Assembly (NCBI GenBank): GCA_015179045.1
Contig: WHUZ01000001.1
Span: 682,001 to 746,000, forward strand
Length of the DNA stretch: 64,000 bases
From: Kalaharituber pfeilii
Taxonomy: Eukaryota; Ascomycota; Pezizomycetes; Pezizales; Pezizaceae
Direction of reading: 5' to 3'
Shown here: piece after piece, positions 34,210-48,179 of the stretch
Layout: each line of letters begins with the position of its first letter
Position numbering within the stretch: the first letter of the stretch is position 1
Made by a program: the position numbers and the translations under genes
Notes under the pieces: generated by a model
Databases searched by the model: none
What the model saw: only the letters and a program-made list of their open reading frames with translations
What the model was told of the DNA's origin: nothing

Positions 34210-36064
34210 TTAATTGGAGCACTGGTACAATGCCTGCGGCCCCGACACCCCTGCATACCCGGCCAATCCCATATGTGCTACAGCTGCCGTATTCCCCACT
34301 ACTGCCCGCAACGTCCCGAATGTCAACACCTCGTTTATCCTCGCTGCGCCAGTAAACAGCATACACAGCCTATCAATCCCCATGCCCCATCCTCCCGTCG
34401 GCGGCAGCCCCCATTCCAGTGCTCCCACAAATGACTCATCCGCTAGCTTTTCATCCTCCATTTTTACCAAATCTCCAACAGGCGCCGACTCCGCCTCGTT
34501 CTTCCACACGAGCTGCTGCAGAAACTTTCGCCGCTGCTCCGTCGGACAGTTTTCTTCTTCGTATGCATTGACAAGCTCTTTGCCGCCGACGAAGAGCTCG
34601 ATGCGGGCTGATACACGACGGTCATTGCGGACAGTGGTTTTCGCAAGGGGGGATAAGCATTCAGGGTGGTACATAATGAAAGTGGGTTCCTTGCACTTTG
34701 GCTCAATGATAGCTGAAGACAGTTTATCTAACAAGCGTGGCAAAGTAGGGTTTGATGGCACCTGAATGTCATGCTTCTGAAACAGCAGTAGTAGCTCGAA
34801 TGTAGCTTCCTCAGATGAGTCCAAATCTGGTAATGGCCCTAATTCCTCCTCCAGGGTGGGTATAAACTCAATTTGCTTGAAAGGGGCCTGGAACGATATA
34901 TCCAAATCTGGTAGTGACGTGTATTTAATCTCTTTAAGTTTTGCAACTTCGGCATCTAGCCTAGACATGAGATCCTCTGTAAATGTCATCAAGTCGTTGA
35001 TGTTTGCGTACGCTTGGTAGAATTCACAGGTAGTAAATTCCGGGTTATGTGTAGCATCTATCCCTTCATTTCGAAACTGTGTTCCGATTTCAAAGATCCT
35101 CTCCAGACCACCAATTACCAACCTTTTGAGCCATAATTCCGGAGCTATTCGTAAAGCCAGTTTCCTGTCTTGGAATTCAGTTGCTTCGGTGATGAAGGGT
35201 CTGGCAATGGCGCCACCAGCGTTATCAGCAATCATAGGCGTTTGGACTTCCAAGAAATTCTTTGCAAGAAAGTTATTTCGGATAAACTGGATGATATCTG
35301 ACCGTAGTCGCAAGATTTCTGCAGCTTCAGGCTTGATCATTAAGTCCACATGCCTGTGCTTGAATCGCTTTTCTACGTCCTGAAGTGATGGTGGGGGAGT
35401 GTGAAGGCATGGGGCAAGCAGTTTTATGTTTGAAGTGGCAAATATTGACAGTTCACCTTGTGCCATCCTTCCGGGGTAACCAGTGACGCCTCCAAACCTT
35501 GGTCAGCGATGTCTGTATTGCAGAAACCGGTTCACATACTCACTAACAATATCTCCAACGCTGAGACTAGCAACCTCTTCCGGATCTTGGCCCGAATTAT
35601 TATAATTGTATACTAGTTGCAGTTTCCGTCCGTCTTGCCATAGGTCATAAAATATAAATCTTGCGCTAAGATCTCTTTTTGATTTGATCCTTCCTTTAAA
35701 ACTTAGGTGATTGATCACCAGATGACGAATAATAGAGTAGTTTCGACTAACCTCTGACCGTGACGATATCCGTTTTGATACGGATTTCGGCTTCAAGATC
35801 TCTGTATTTAGCATGTATCTCCTCAATACTCATATTTGATGCAGGATTTTCAATCCGTGGATATAAATTCGCAAGATTCCCAGGCTCTAATAACTTTTTG
35901 CGAGCTTCCGATTGTGCTTCCCTCTGTATTGCCAAAGGTTGCTTCTTCCGTAACCGAATGGGTGCAGAAGCGGTAGAGCTCCATCTTGCGATTGAGAAAG
36001 TGGGCAATGGGACCCTATGATTAGCCTGGCGGCTAAGGGTGCATAGGTACAATTGGCTCCTCAT
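34210..36064 (-). CDS. MSK1: Mitochondrial lysyl-tRNA synthetase (class II)
   Basis: Charges mitochondrial tRNA-Lys. Exons are 36064-35752, 35693-35540 and 35497-34210 (584 aa). Residues 1-45 form a presequence rich in Arg/Ser (FSIARWSSTASAPIRLRKK). The anticodon-binding OB fold follows (VTVRGRIKSKRDLSARFIFY). The catalytic core contains VEKRFKHRHVDLM, motif 2 FRNEGIDATHNPEFTTCEFY and motif 3 GGWGMGIDRLCMLFTG. Intron 2 is only 42 bp (35539-35498). It has a perfect GTATGT donor and a CTGAC branch site and is needed to join DIVSE to FGGVTGYPGRMAQGELSI. MSK1 shares a promoter region with TIM10. Confidence 0.93.
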
Positions 36065-36645
36065 CAATCCCTGCAGTTTTGGATGGGTCAGAATCGCACT
36101 TCGCTTTTACTCATTGGTAGCAAGGCAGGAGAGAAACCACGCATGTAGAAGGAAGGAGGGTATCAGAGAGAAGATTATGCATCGTGAAATCATTGGCCAG
36201 CCCGAAGCCGGACTCATTCGCAACGGTTCTAATTATGTGCGATCATCATATACCGACCAAACCTTCTGCAAGCCTAGAACGAACCGAGTAATGAGTTATT
36301 GCGCGAATTTGGAAAGCTACATACCGTATGGCCTATTCTTGTTTGCTATCTTTCCCTGCTGCGTGAAATATCGATGGAGTTTGGTCAAGTGGCAGGTGGG
36401 TCACAGAGTGTAGTTGGGGTGAGAGAGGTGGATGAGTGTTCGGGGTGTGCCTTAAATTTCCTGCCCTGCCAAGACCTTCGCCGGAGCCTCAATCACGTGA
36501 ATTAGTCTTCGACAAGATTTTTGCTGATTGATAGAACCCGACATCAAGCAGAGTTCCGCAGCACATACACAACCGCATTCTTGAACACAGTCTCCATTCG
36601 TCCAATTGTGTCATCCTCCTTGTCCCCATCATCTGCCTTGCAAAC
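36065..36645. promoter_or_regulatory. Bidirectional promoter MSK1/TIM10
   Basis: 581 bp between the start codons of two divergently transcribed nuclear genes for mitochondrial proteins. Small ORFs inside have no conserved features. No single regulator site could be assigned. Confidence 0.5.
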
Positions 36646-37050
36646 ATGTCTTTCCTAGGTTTCGGTGGGCCTCCGCAGCCAACAAGTGCTCAAAAGCTAG
36701 CAATGGCGGAAATGGAAATGGATATCATGTCGGAGATGATGAACAAGTACATTCTAGTCTACGCGCCAATTTTCTGCATATATGCTGACCGTTCCTATTG
36801 TCTTATGAAGACTATCAAGTACATGCTACAAGAAGTGCGTTCCTCCAGAATACAAGGAGGGCGACTTGAATAAAGGTGAATCGGTTTGCCTGGATAGGTG
36901 TGTGCACAAGTACATGGAGGCTTTTAACAAGGTACCATATACTTCACATGCAAATTGCCGATGCCTGTGGACGTTTGACGAGTTGACACTCTACAGGTTG
37001 GCCAACAATTAAATAACAAGATGCAAGCTGCGAATGCTGCTGCGAAATGA
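36646..37050 (+). CDS. TIM10: Mitochondrial intermembrane-space chaperone Tim10
   Basis: Tim10 pairs with Tim9 in a hexamer that escorts hydrophobic carriers across the intermembrane space. There are three exons: 36646-36746, 36811-36931 and 36997-37050 (91 aa), all too short to appear as one ORF. It starts MSFLGFGG and contains the twin CX3C motifs CYKKC and CLDRC, then [20 protein letters not shown]. Length and order match the family exactly. Introns are 64 and 65 bp. Confidence 0.96.
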
Positions 37051-37457
37051 GGTACATAGACTGTACTCTGGCGAGCAAAAGCAATATGATTAGCGTCAAC
37101 TCATTTCATCCCTCAAACAATACTATCAATTATAGTCAGCGTCTGGTTACGAGACTACATCAATTAGTGAAAATTGGCGAGAACAAACTATATACTAGGG
37201 ATATATAATACTGGTAATGGAATCATCTTCACGTCTCTAGAAGATGCATTGCTTCTTTGATCAAACCCCATTTCGAATACCTCATCATATTTTCTAATAA
37301 TAGTTACTATGCTATGCATGCCTTTTGGAATGCGGCAATTGAGTTCCATCCCAACAAACTCCATATTACGCCATGGTAATAAATGAATAGAAGAACACAA
37401 AATAAGGACACACCTTGAAATTTTACACCACCTACGTGTACACTGCTTTGCATCGAC
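37051..37457. other. Convergent spacer TIM10 / STB6-like
   Basis: 407 bp between two 3' ends, AT-rich, no gene seen. It probably holds both poly(A) regions. Confidence 0.5.
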
Positions 37458-40341
37458 CTAGAAGTCTGCGTTTGCTTTCCAGGAAAACCAGGCCAACGCC
37501 CACTGAAACCAGCCCATCTTGTCTTTGCTTGGTTCTAATGCAATAACCCTCATTTCAAGCTCTTCCACTTGTCTGCCAAACCCTTCCACCCACTCTTGCA
37601 CTTCATCAACCTTCGCTTGTAAGGTGCTGATTTCGTATTGTAATTTTGGTCGAAGCAGCTCTACTTCCCTAATTTCATCATGAACGCTGCTGAATTCTCT
37701 AGGAATAATTTCGCTCGATTTTTCCATAAGCTTGTGATATGTTTCCAGATCGTTCCGGTAGACGTTGGATATTTCTTGAAGTTTTGAATTCAGAGTTGGT
37801 ATGAACGCCTAAAGGGAGCAAAGATGAATAGATAAGCATTCTGGTTACTGGGAATACGTGAGGAGGGATGAACTACTAACTTGCATATCTTTTATTTTTG
37901 ACGAACACCAGCTACCAACCTCATCCTCAACTCTCAGAACCATGCATTTCATTACTTTGGGCGAACTATCAATTTCCTGAGCACCACCCTCAACTTTATC
38001 CCTATCCAAAACAGCTTCTTCAGCTGCGCTAAAGGACACTCTTCTAGGATAGTATTCTTCATTCCTGATAGCTCGTCTCTTCAAAAAGTCAGAGAAACTT
38101 CGTGATCTGTTTAGAATCACTGAAATAGGAACTTTTCCACTGGAAATACTTTGATTTGATGACTGGCCCTGTTTGTCAAGGGCATCCTCATGGGCTTGCG
38201 TTGATCCGGCAACTGACGGATTAGCGGTTCCAAGCTGATGATCCCAGATAATGCTGCCATTGTTTCTCCTAGGTAGATCCCCAAAGAAGCCATCTGCATC
38301 TGGTCCTTGAGACATGGGACTTATACCCTCTCTGTAGTCAGCCTTCAGCGAGGCAAGAGTATCACCATGGAAAGGTGACTTGAATGTTAGGGATGTTGGT
38401 GATTCTGTATGGAGGGCATCATATGATGGACTGAAAGTAGGCTTTTTCTGTATATAGATATTTGTAGGATCACTTCTAGTAGCTTCTTGTTCGTTGCATC
38501 GAGCAAGACTGAGGGACGGTCTTGGACTATCTAGCACCGGGGCAGAAGAAGCGGTCGCATTCTTCGAATTCATTACCTGCTTATTCTCCTCCCCTACTTC
38601 TGTAGGTTGTATAGCCTCATTGATAGCTGCAGCATCTTGAGTTTGCTTTCGCTGATGTAATCGAGTGACCTGCCCAGATATCCCAGATGCAACTCCTGTA
38701 GCTACATCCTTGATTTTCCCAAGCCCGCTCTTTGCATCATGCATACGGTTATTCATTGTCTTAAACATTGCTTTTCGAAGCGGATCCCGGGTATCCGAGG
38801 CAGTTGTGTGAAAAACATATTGCCCGTTTGGGTAAGCAGGCGCACTAAGAGGGTGAGACGAAGATGAGCCAGTACTTCCAGAAGCCGCAGGAGAATCGCT
38901 TTTGAGGTCAGTGACTAGGGTCAAGTTCCGGCCATGGCCCCCAACGCGAGTACGACCTGGTTCTCCCAGTGGCGCAGTCACTGGGGCACTGTTTCGCCTT
39001 GGGCCGGCCTCGCCGGAGGAGATATCGTTGATAATTGGCGTGGACTTCATCGGCTTCCCATACCACAAGTATTTTGCTCTTTCACCGGAAAGGTGCATGA
39101 TAAACTTTTCTAGATCACAAGTCTCCATCTCAACCTTCTGGGCTTTTCCAGACATCTCAGCCACTGTAGATTTGATCGCTTTTGATACCATGCCGTATTT
39201 ATCTCCAGATTGACCTTTCATGGTAACTTTTTGCAGCTTGTCCACTGTTTCCCTGTCAAGGCGTCGCGTCCGTCGCAATTTGTGCTGCTTTTGAAATTGG
39301 CCAATGGCTAGTTTAAGACCTGCGAGATCGAATGCATCCTTTGGAACAGGGGCACCACATGACGAGAGCCTGTTCCTCGCTCCAATGACCATCCCGAGCA
39401 GAGCTGCCACGGTTGTAGGGCCGAGAATCCCGTCTGATGGTTCCACATTATAGAAGTCTGTGCCAAATTCAGCCCACCAATTCTTGATCGCCTTTTCAGT
39501 TTCGTCACAAAGTAGCCCATCAGCAAAATGCTTGTCCAGCTTCTGGAACATGACCAATGCTAGTTGCGAAAGCCTCACTAATTCAATGACAGATGTGTCA
39601 AAGGGTATACGATCACAGATTCGGAAGAGCTGGTGAAACTTTGCTCGAGATGCATCAGTAGGATCTGTCAAGGTTAATGCAGACCTGCCACTACATCCCA
39701 TCCGTTTAAGATCCTCATTGATGATGAAATGTTTCTTGTGTTTCAAAACGTCACCGTCCGGCACTGCAATAACAGTAAGATCAGAAGAAAGATTGCTGAG
39801 GTTCGTAACCATCAGCGTCCCTAGTGGGGTCTTCTTCTCTCGACCAAAATATTTTACAAATCGAAAGTAGTCAGCCAGCTCCCTTCTCCATTTTGATTCA
39901 TCTTTATCAATGCTCAGTAGACCAACGAGAATTTTATGCGAGGGGTGCCCGGTGTATGTTGCTATAGTAAAGCTGGGATGGCTCCGAGAGCAAGCCCATT
40001 GTTCCACGAGATAGATTTCATAACCTTCTAGTTGGACTTGTGGTTGAATGACCTTGACACACGGGTCTTGTTTAAGATAGTATATGGCCACCTGTAATCA
40101 GAATAAGTCTCGTCTCGCCCTTTCTTGCATGGGCTGCACCGTTGTTCCTGGGTTCACATACTGGATCGGAGACTACAAAGTTGAAGCGTCCTTGCTCGGG
40201 TTCCGGTATAGCGGGCTCGGGCACTGTGGAAGGAGCACTCGATGCAGCGGCACCAGGACTAGGAGGAGGTGCGTAGCTCGGCGAGCTCGTCTCAATAGCA
40301 TGCGCAAAAGCGGTAGTTAGAGTGGAAGCTGTACTAGGCAT
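37458..40341 (-). CDS. STB6: STB2/STB6-like protein
   Basis: Yeast Stb2 and Stb6 were found as Sin3-binding proteins. The molecular role is poorly known. Exons are 40341-40162, 40091-37881 and 37808-37458 (913 aa), with introns of 70 and 72 bp. The conserved N-terminal domain (about 45-350) has VAIYYLKQDPCVKVIQPQ and GYEIYLVEQWACSRSHPSF, then DGILGPTTVAALLG and FQKQHKLRRTRRLDRETVD. The middle (about 380-780) is Ser/Pro-rich and disordered. The last 117 residues form a long coiled coil (EISTLQAKVDEVQEWVEGFG) ending in a Trp-rich tail (WFQWALAWFSW). The family name is from memory of the VEQWACSR-type motif. The gene model itself is firm. Confidence 0.7.
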
Positions 40342-41013
40342 GATATGTGCTTTGTAGCGGGCCGGAAAATTTTGACGATACTGGCTTTGAAGGGAGAGCC
40401 ACTTTGATGGTAGCAGGAGCAAAATGTGAGAGCGATAGGGGAGGAGATTCGTGTCTGGATAGGGGCGACGAAACTAACGGCGCCTGGGGAACGACACGGG
40501 GTGGGTGCTGCCCCAACAGTTGATCATGATGTGTCTGCAAGATGAAGCAGGACAGGACGCAATGCTACAGGTGAGCAACACACGAAGGAGCAGAGAGTGG
40601 GGGGGTGGTGGGGTGGGGGATGCGAGGGAGAGGAGGAGGGACGGGCCCGATGTTTGGGCAGCGCGGGCGCGGACGAGCTGCTGGCGGGGAGAGAGGAAGG
40701 GATGTGGGCTGCGGCGGGCAGCAAGGGTGCGGGACAGCCAGGGATGTCATGCTCATGTCCCACCTGAGGCGCCAAGCCCACCCAACGGCCTCAGACTGTG
40801 GCTCGCGACAGCGCAAATTGGCATCCAAGCACTACGGTATATGCCTCCTTCGAAATCCGAATCTAATTGACCAGTCATTCTTTTCTACATGGTATTCTTT
40901 TTTTTGGAACGGAAAGCCTTTTCTTTTGGCGAATTCCTGCAAATTCAGACGTGCAAGAAAGCAGAGGCAACAAAACCATATGCGAACGTCCAGCGCGCAA
41001 AAGGAACGAGGCT
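40342..41013. other. Intergenic, LYS1 3' to STB6-like 5'
   Basis: 672 bp with a GA-rich stretch (about 40585-40710) that yields long but unlikely ORFs on both strands. Probably the STB6-like promoter and LYS1 terminator. Confidence 0.45.
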
Positions 41014-42578
<1,565 letters not shown>

Positions 42579-43489
42579 GGTTATGTGGTGTAGAAAATCC
42601 GTACTTTTGAACGTTTATGTGTAAGAATTGATGGCTTTTCAAGTCAAGAGGCTATCTTCATGGCACGAGAACAATCTTCACTTTGTGCTAGCGGGGTGAA
42701 TTGAAATTTTTAGTGGGGCAGCTTGAGTCATGACATGGTAGTGCATCAAGCTACCTTATGCAGCACTCATCTGCATGCGCGCTGATTATGCATATTCCAC
42801 TTTACAAAACTTATCCCTGTTTTCGTTAGCCTGTACCTGTTCTCGTGCCTCCAATCCTGTTGCTGGGGGTCTTGGTCACCAGTACAAGTCCGTATGGCAC
42901 AGGGTAACTTTCGTCTATCCACATTCTTCAGTTGTCTGCAACAGGTTGCTGTTTTCACCTATAGCCTAGGAGCCCAGTTCAATTTACTCCTTAAAATGAG
43001 AAACTAAAATAAAATAAACCGGAGACTGAATAAAAAGCACTTTTTCGGCCCATGGACATTTAGAACACTGGTATGTGTAACATCCTCACCTTAGGTACTT
43101 ATACTGACCCCTCTTTCCATATCCATGCCCAACCCAGTAGCAAATTCTCAAGCCTCTGATAAACAAGCATAATTAAGCAAACAATAATTGCAACAATAGA
43201 GATAAAGCCATATAAGATAGGGAATATGCACTACGCACCACTGGATATCGACGTACCCAGTCTACCCATACAAAAAAGCACAACCAAATAGAACATTGAT
43301 GCAAAATCACTGATATCTAAGTCAAGTACACGCATAAAAACAAAACCACAAATTGTACCGCCAAACATAGCCAATCCCAAGCCAAACACAATTCCTATCT
43401 AACACAAATAACATACTACAGGGCATAGACAGCCCAACGCTATATAAAACTTCCAACTAACAGAGTCAAGAAAATGAAATAAGTGAGGT
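42579..43489. other. Intergenic, LYS1 5' to HOM3 3'
   Basis: 911 bp with the LYS1 promoter at the left and an AT-rich HOM3 terminator region at the right (about 43000-43480). No further gene seen. Confidence 0.5.
42724..42730. promoter_or_regulatory. TGAGTCA (Gcn4/CPC-1-type site) upstream of LYS1
   Basis: A perfect TGAGTCA about 146 bp before the LYS1 start codon. Gcn4/CPC-1 bZIP activators bind this word to induce amino-acid biosynthesis. A 7-mer can occur by chance, so the role is inferred from position and target. Confidence 0.5.
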
Positions 43490-45574
43490 CTAAAACTGGA
43501 TATCTTCAAACAAAAATAGTCGTGTATGAAGTACATTCATAGCACGTATGGCATCTTTGGCTTTTATGACGCATGAAATGTTGATTTCACTGGCGCCTGT
43601 TTACGATGTTAGCTTTTTTTGCTTTGCTACTTCAGGAGGGGGAATGTGTGGGGTGTAGAGGGTATGAAAGTACGGTGGTAAAATAGATCATCAAAGCCGA
43701 AATGCGGAAGCAGGACAAAAAGGAAACTCAGGATAGGTGATACTGACCTTGCGAAATCATCTCAATATTGATATTTGACTCCGCCAATGTCGTAAACATT
43801 CTCCCCGCAATTCCAATCATATGCTTCATCTGCTTCCCAACTACCGACAAGATAGTCAAATCCCTGATAACATCCACAGTTCCAAATTTCCTCAACTCCT
43901 CAATCGCATCTCTCAGATCCGCCTCGCGTACCTCCGACCCAATCGCCATCGACACGTGCACTTCCGATGTAGAGATAAGGTCAACGACCAGCTGCCACTT
44001 ATCAAGAGTCGAAAATATATTCGCAAAGAAACCGTGACTAAGGGACTTCCGGTTCGAGTGTATATTCAACACCAGGATGCTGTTCTTGATGGTTACGGCG
44101 GTCGGCCTTTTCGATCTATGTTGTAGGATCGTGTCGTGCGTGGTGAGACGCATGTGTCGGGGCGGGTAGGTGGGTGTATCTTCTCCTTTCTTTGCAATGG
44201 TATCGGGGAAAATGACAGTGCCTTCCCCAGGGGGGTTTTCGACGTTCTTGATGCGGATAGGGATTCTTGCCCGGATGACCTGCTCCATGGTGAATGGATG
44301 AATAACCTCAGAACCATAGTACGTCAATTCAGCAGCCTCCTCTGGAGTGATGACGGGAATGAGTCTCGCGGTGGGAACTTTCCGTGGGTCCGCAGTAAAG
44401 ATTCCATCAACTTCTTTCCAGACCTGTAATTCATCCGCATCCAGACCAACCGCGATCAATGCAGCGCAAAGATCCGTATATCCACGACCAATCTGTGTCA
44501 ACAAGCTCCCAGGGACAACACCGAAATACCCTATAACTCCTCAATTAACAAAGTTACCCCCATACATTCCTGAAGCATAATATTCTTACCAGTGACAACC
44601 GGGATTTTATCTCCACACTGCCTCAACCTTTCTGAGAATTTCGCGGCAAGGTAATCATAGAATTCTTGATTGAGACCATTCTTCGCTTGGTAATTCTGGG
44701 GTATGATATTCTCCAAGCTCACATATTCTGCATCGACGCCCTAACACAAGCCCAGCACATGTCAGCGCAAGGGGACCCAACACCTACATTTCCAATCTGG
44801 AAGCTTACAATATCTTGCAGTAGCGCAGTCATAAACATGCAGCTAAGCTTCTCGCCTGTTCCCATAATGATGTCCTTCGATTTTGGACTTATCTCCTCGA
44901 TGATCTTCAATTATCGGAGTCAGCAGAGCCCTATTAACTCTAAAAGTGACCTAATATCTTACCTGAGCCGCGCTCAAGAAGGCAGCAAGCTTTGCGCATT
45001 CCGTATTGATTGCTTTCACCAATCCGTCTAGAATTTCTTGTGACTCAATGTTACTTTTGGCAGCATTGGTATGATCTTCTCGAATTGCGTCGACGATATC
45101 AAGAAACAACCGTGATTCCGCTTCCATGGCTTCTTCAGCAGCTCTTAGAAGCCTTCAGTTGAAGCTAGCATTAGCGCATCATCCCCAAGCATTAACCTTT
45201 GAAAGAAGCATCCTCCACAGAAACGCAGTATGACTCACCGGTTGGTAGTTCCTTCAGCTTTAGTATCCGTACTCCGTGCGGAGCAAACAATTGCGACCTG
45301 GTGATCATTGATGTTCGCTCTGACCTCCAGTTAGTCGAGCACTCCAATTGGGCTGTAGAATCAGGACTTACTTCACAATATCCCTAGCAATTACCCTTGG
45401 GAACTTCCCCACACTTGTCCCACCAAACTTCTGAATGATCCATCCCTTGCTCGTATTGTTCCCTTGTAACTCTTTCATCTGTCCATCGGTTAGGAATCCT
45501 TTGAGGCTATGCCCATTGGATTGTACATTGGTATGCCCATTCAACTTTGGTGAACCCCCAGTGAGCGAACTCAT
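43490..45574 (-). CDS. HOM3: Aspartokinase
   Basis: Phosphorylates aspartate, the first step to threonine, methionine and homoserine. There are seven exons: 45574-45372, 45319-45239, 45152-44963, 44904-44809, 44740-44590, 44530-43748 and 43596-43490 (536 aa). Landmarks are WIIQKFGGTSVGKFPRVIA, VAIVCSARSTDTKAEGTTNR, MGTGEKLSCMFMTALLQD, PVVTGYFGVVPGSLLTQIGR and GYTDLCAALIAVGLDADELQ. Two C-terminal ACT domains follow, AVTIKNSILVLNIHSNRKSL and LTILSVVGKQMKHMIGIAGR. The last intron (151 bp, longest in the gene) falls inside the second ACT domain and the 107 bp last exon adds GASEINISCVIKAKDAIRAM. Fungal aspartokinase is feedback-inhibited by threonine through these ACT domains. Confidence 0.95.
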
Positions 45575-48179
45575 TGTTGTTCAATTGCTCAGAAACTGCT
45601 TCGACAGAAAGCAGTGCAGCCGGTGATGAATTTCGCAAGGACACGATTGATAAGAAGCTGGACACAGGTCAAACAGGGGTTTCTGACCCGTGCAGTCTAG
45701 GTATGAGTATGAGTACTTGTAAATGTTTGATATCTTTTGCGGTTATCTTTGTTGCACACACACACCCAGGTCTAGTTGGTATATCCCTCTTTCTTATTTC
45801 TCGTTGCACTATCCGGAAAAATTTTAGAGGAATTGCGAAAGGAGAGATCTAGATAGATAAAAGAGGAAACAAGCTGCAAAAAGAAAAAGATGAAGAGCAA
45901 CAAATGTCAATCTGTCTGTACTCTAACGAGAGCGTGGTGTCACAGAGAGAAAGGGATCAAAAGATTAGCTTAAAATCACCAAATATGTCAAACACTTATG
46001 GTTAAAGGTGAATTGGTGGATAAGCAAAAAAAAAAAGGTCAATTTGTAATTTAACCTCACCCTCGTTTACGGTATACGGTTGTGGATGAGCTGCAACAGT
46101 CTCGAGACTGGGCTGCAGTGGTCTGTCACCGTGAAAATGAAAGAGGGATTACGACTGGCCTTTAGTCACCCCTCCAACTTCCTTTTTGTCTACAATATCC
46201 GCTTGGTGGGGCAAAATTCGGCAAGCTTGGACAACCTTGTGCAGCCGGAGACTGACCTCTGTGCATCAATTGGTGCCTGTATGATACTTTACGTCTTGAG
46301 GCAAGGATGCAATTCTTAGTCAGAGGAGCATGTATGAAGCACGTGCCTCAGGGGACAAAGTATGCATACCTCTGGGGTATCATAGTGTCGTACCCCTCCA
46401 GGGCAAGCGATACAAACTTTTATGCCCGATAAAAAAATTATTATTATTAGTTGGGCTGCCCGACACAGCTCAGTTAATAATTACCTGGTCACTGTATAAA
46501 TATGCAAGGCAACGCGCCCCAATTATAGGTCTCGAAACGAGAACAATTTGAGCCCCATTCTTGCTGGCGTTAGGTACTAGTACTAGTACTACGAGAGGAT
46601 GCCCGCTCGCAACGGGTGGTGAGTTTGAACATGCTTTTTTCGCCGCTTGCACATACTGTATGCTCCCTGAGTTGCTTTGCTCGGTGGTCCATACACCTGC
46701 TACTGGGGGACTGGTATGCTCTTAGTATTCCTATCTGGATACTTGCACACTCAGCCTATCCCTTGGACTGCCTACACTTGCATTAGTGGATCTTGGTAAT
46801 GTAGCTGCGTAACTTCCACGGTAATGATGCATGTTTACGATACATATTCAGTCTCGAGCCGGTCGCATATGATATCAGTTGTTTATTCACATTATCAGAT
46901 TCTTAACATTAATATGCTGCCAAAACGGAGAATTCTTGCTGATTTAGCTGTCTTGAAAATGCATAGAATTATTCGATATCCTTCCCAGCCGCTACGGCGC
47001 GCACGTGATTGACGTATTATTTTATTTTTCACGTTGCGCCACATTGCAAAGATCCTCTTACGCATGTCTCACCAACCCAAGGATACTTCCAGTACAGTCG
47101 TATCTACTAGCAGAGGGCACTCAAATCTAAAGCTGGCGAAGCGAAGTCTCACGGGTAGTCTCAATGGTCAAGCTTCAAGGTCATAAGAGTAGTTTATTAC
47201 TCTATCTAATGCAATGTCCCAATCTGATATCTGTCTGCACATGGACTGATGATCCCTCTACATAACTATTTACACATACAATCTATAAACTATCCAACTG
47301 CTCACTTCCTTAACCTACACTCACTTTGTTGTCTTATGCAGGTATCTATACGCTCCTACTACTAAGTACTACACCTTGCTGCATTCAGCCTTATTTTTTC
47401 CATTAGCACCGTGGTCATAACTATACTGTCAACTTTATCTACTCAACTACTCTACTCTAACAACTTGCCACTGTAGATGGGACAGTCGGTAGATGTACTC
47501 GGGGGTAGGGGGAAATACTCATAAGCGCTATGCATGCATTAGCGGTATTCAGATTAGACTGTCTCCATATAAAATGAAATCCGGCAGACAAACCAGTCTG
47601 TACTCTGAGTACCCTCTTGTGAAATTTGATTTTTTGCCAGATCCGAAACCAGTTTTGGGTCCAAAAATCCACCGGAATTTATGCATGCCAAAACCCAGCT
47701 ACTGCATCGCGGCCAGCAATATGCATCATATATATGCATGTACCATTCTGTAAATAATAGAATAACTGTCACTTTGGTTATTTCCATTGGGCTCACAATC
47801 AGAACTCACGTAGTTAACATAACTCATGACAATAATGCAGTGAGTTCGCGCAATGTACTCGAGTACTATTATCCGTAGTTGCTGATAGATCTGATCGGCA
47901 TGATCAATACTAATAACAGGACAAAGTGTTGGAGCGACAGTAGCCAAGTCTAATGTTGCTGAGTCAGCCTCACTTTTCGTGTACTACATACTTGTGGCTC
48001 TAAGCTGCTGGTTGGTGATACAGACATCATCATCTGCGTGTTGACGAAAAAGAGGCGAATCCAAACAGTCCTCAAATTCCTGCGAAACTGAACAGACATA
48101 CGCAAAGCGGCCTCTGCTATCGAACATAATGTTCGGATCCTCCACGAATTCCTTCGCAGCTCTGTCTACGGAGAATGAA
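45575..48179. other. 2.6 kb divergent intergenic region HOM3/NUP159
   Basis: The largest gap without a recognised element. It holds a 16 bp palindrome GTACTAGTACTAGTAC at 46574-46589, another GTACTCGAGTAC at 47855-47866, and an 11 bp near-palindrome GCTGAGTCAGC (47958-47968) containing TGAGTCA, about 210 bp before NUP159. Short ORFs have no family features. No tRNA or transposon ends found. Confidence 0.5.

Noticed and set aside
40565..40870. Overlapping ORFs on both strands before the STB6-like gene
   Set aside because: GA/CT-rich composition keeps all frames open. No motif and no start context stands out.
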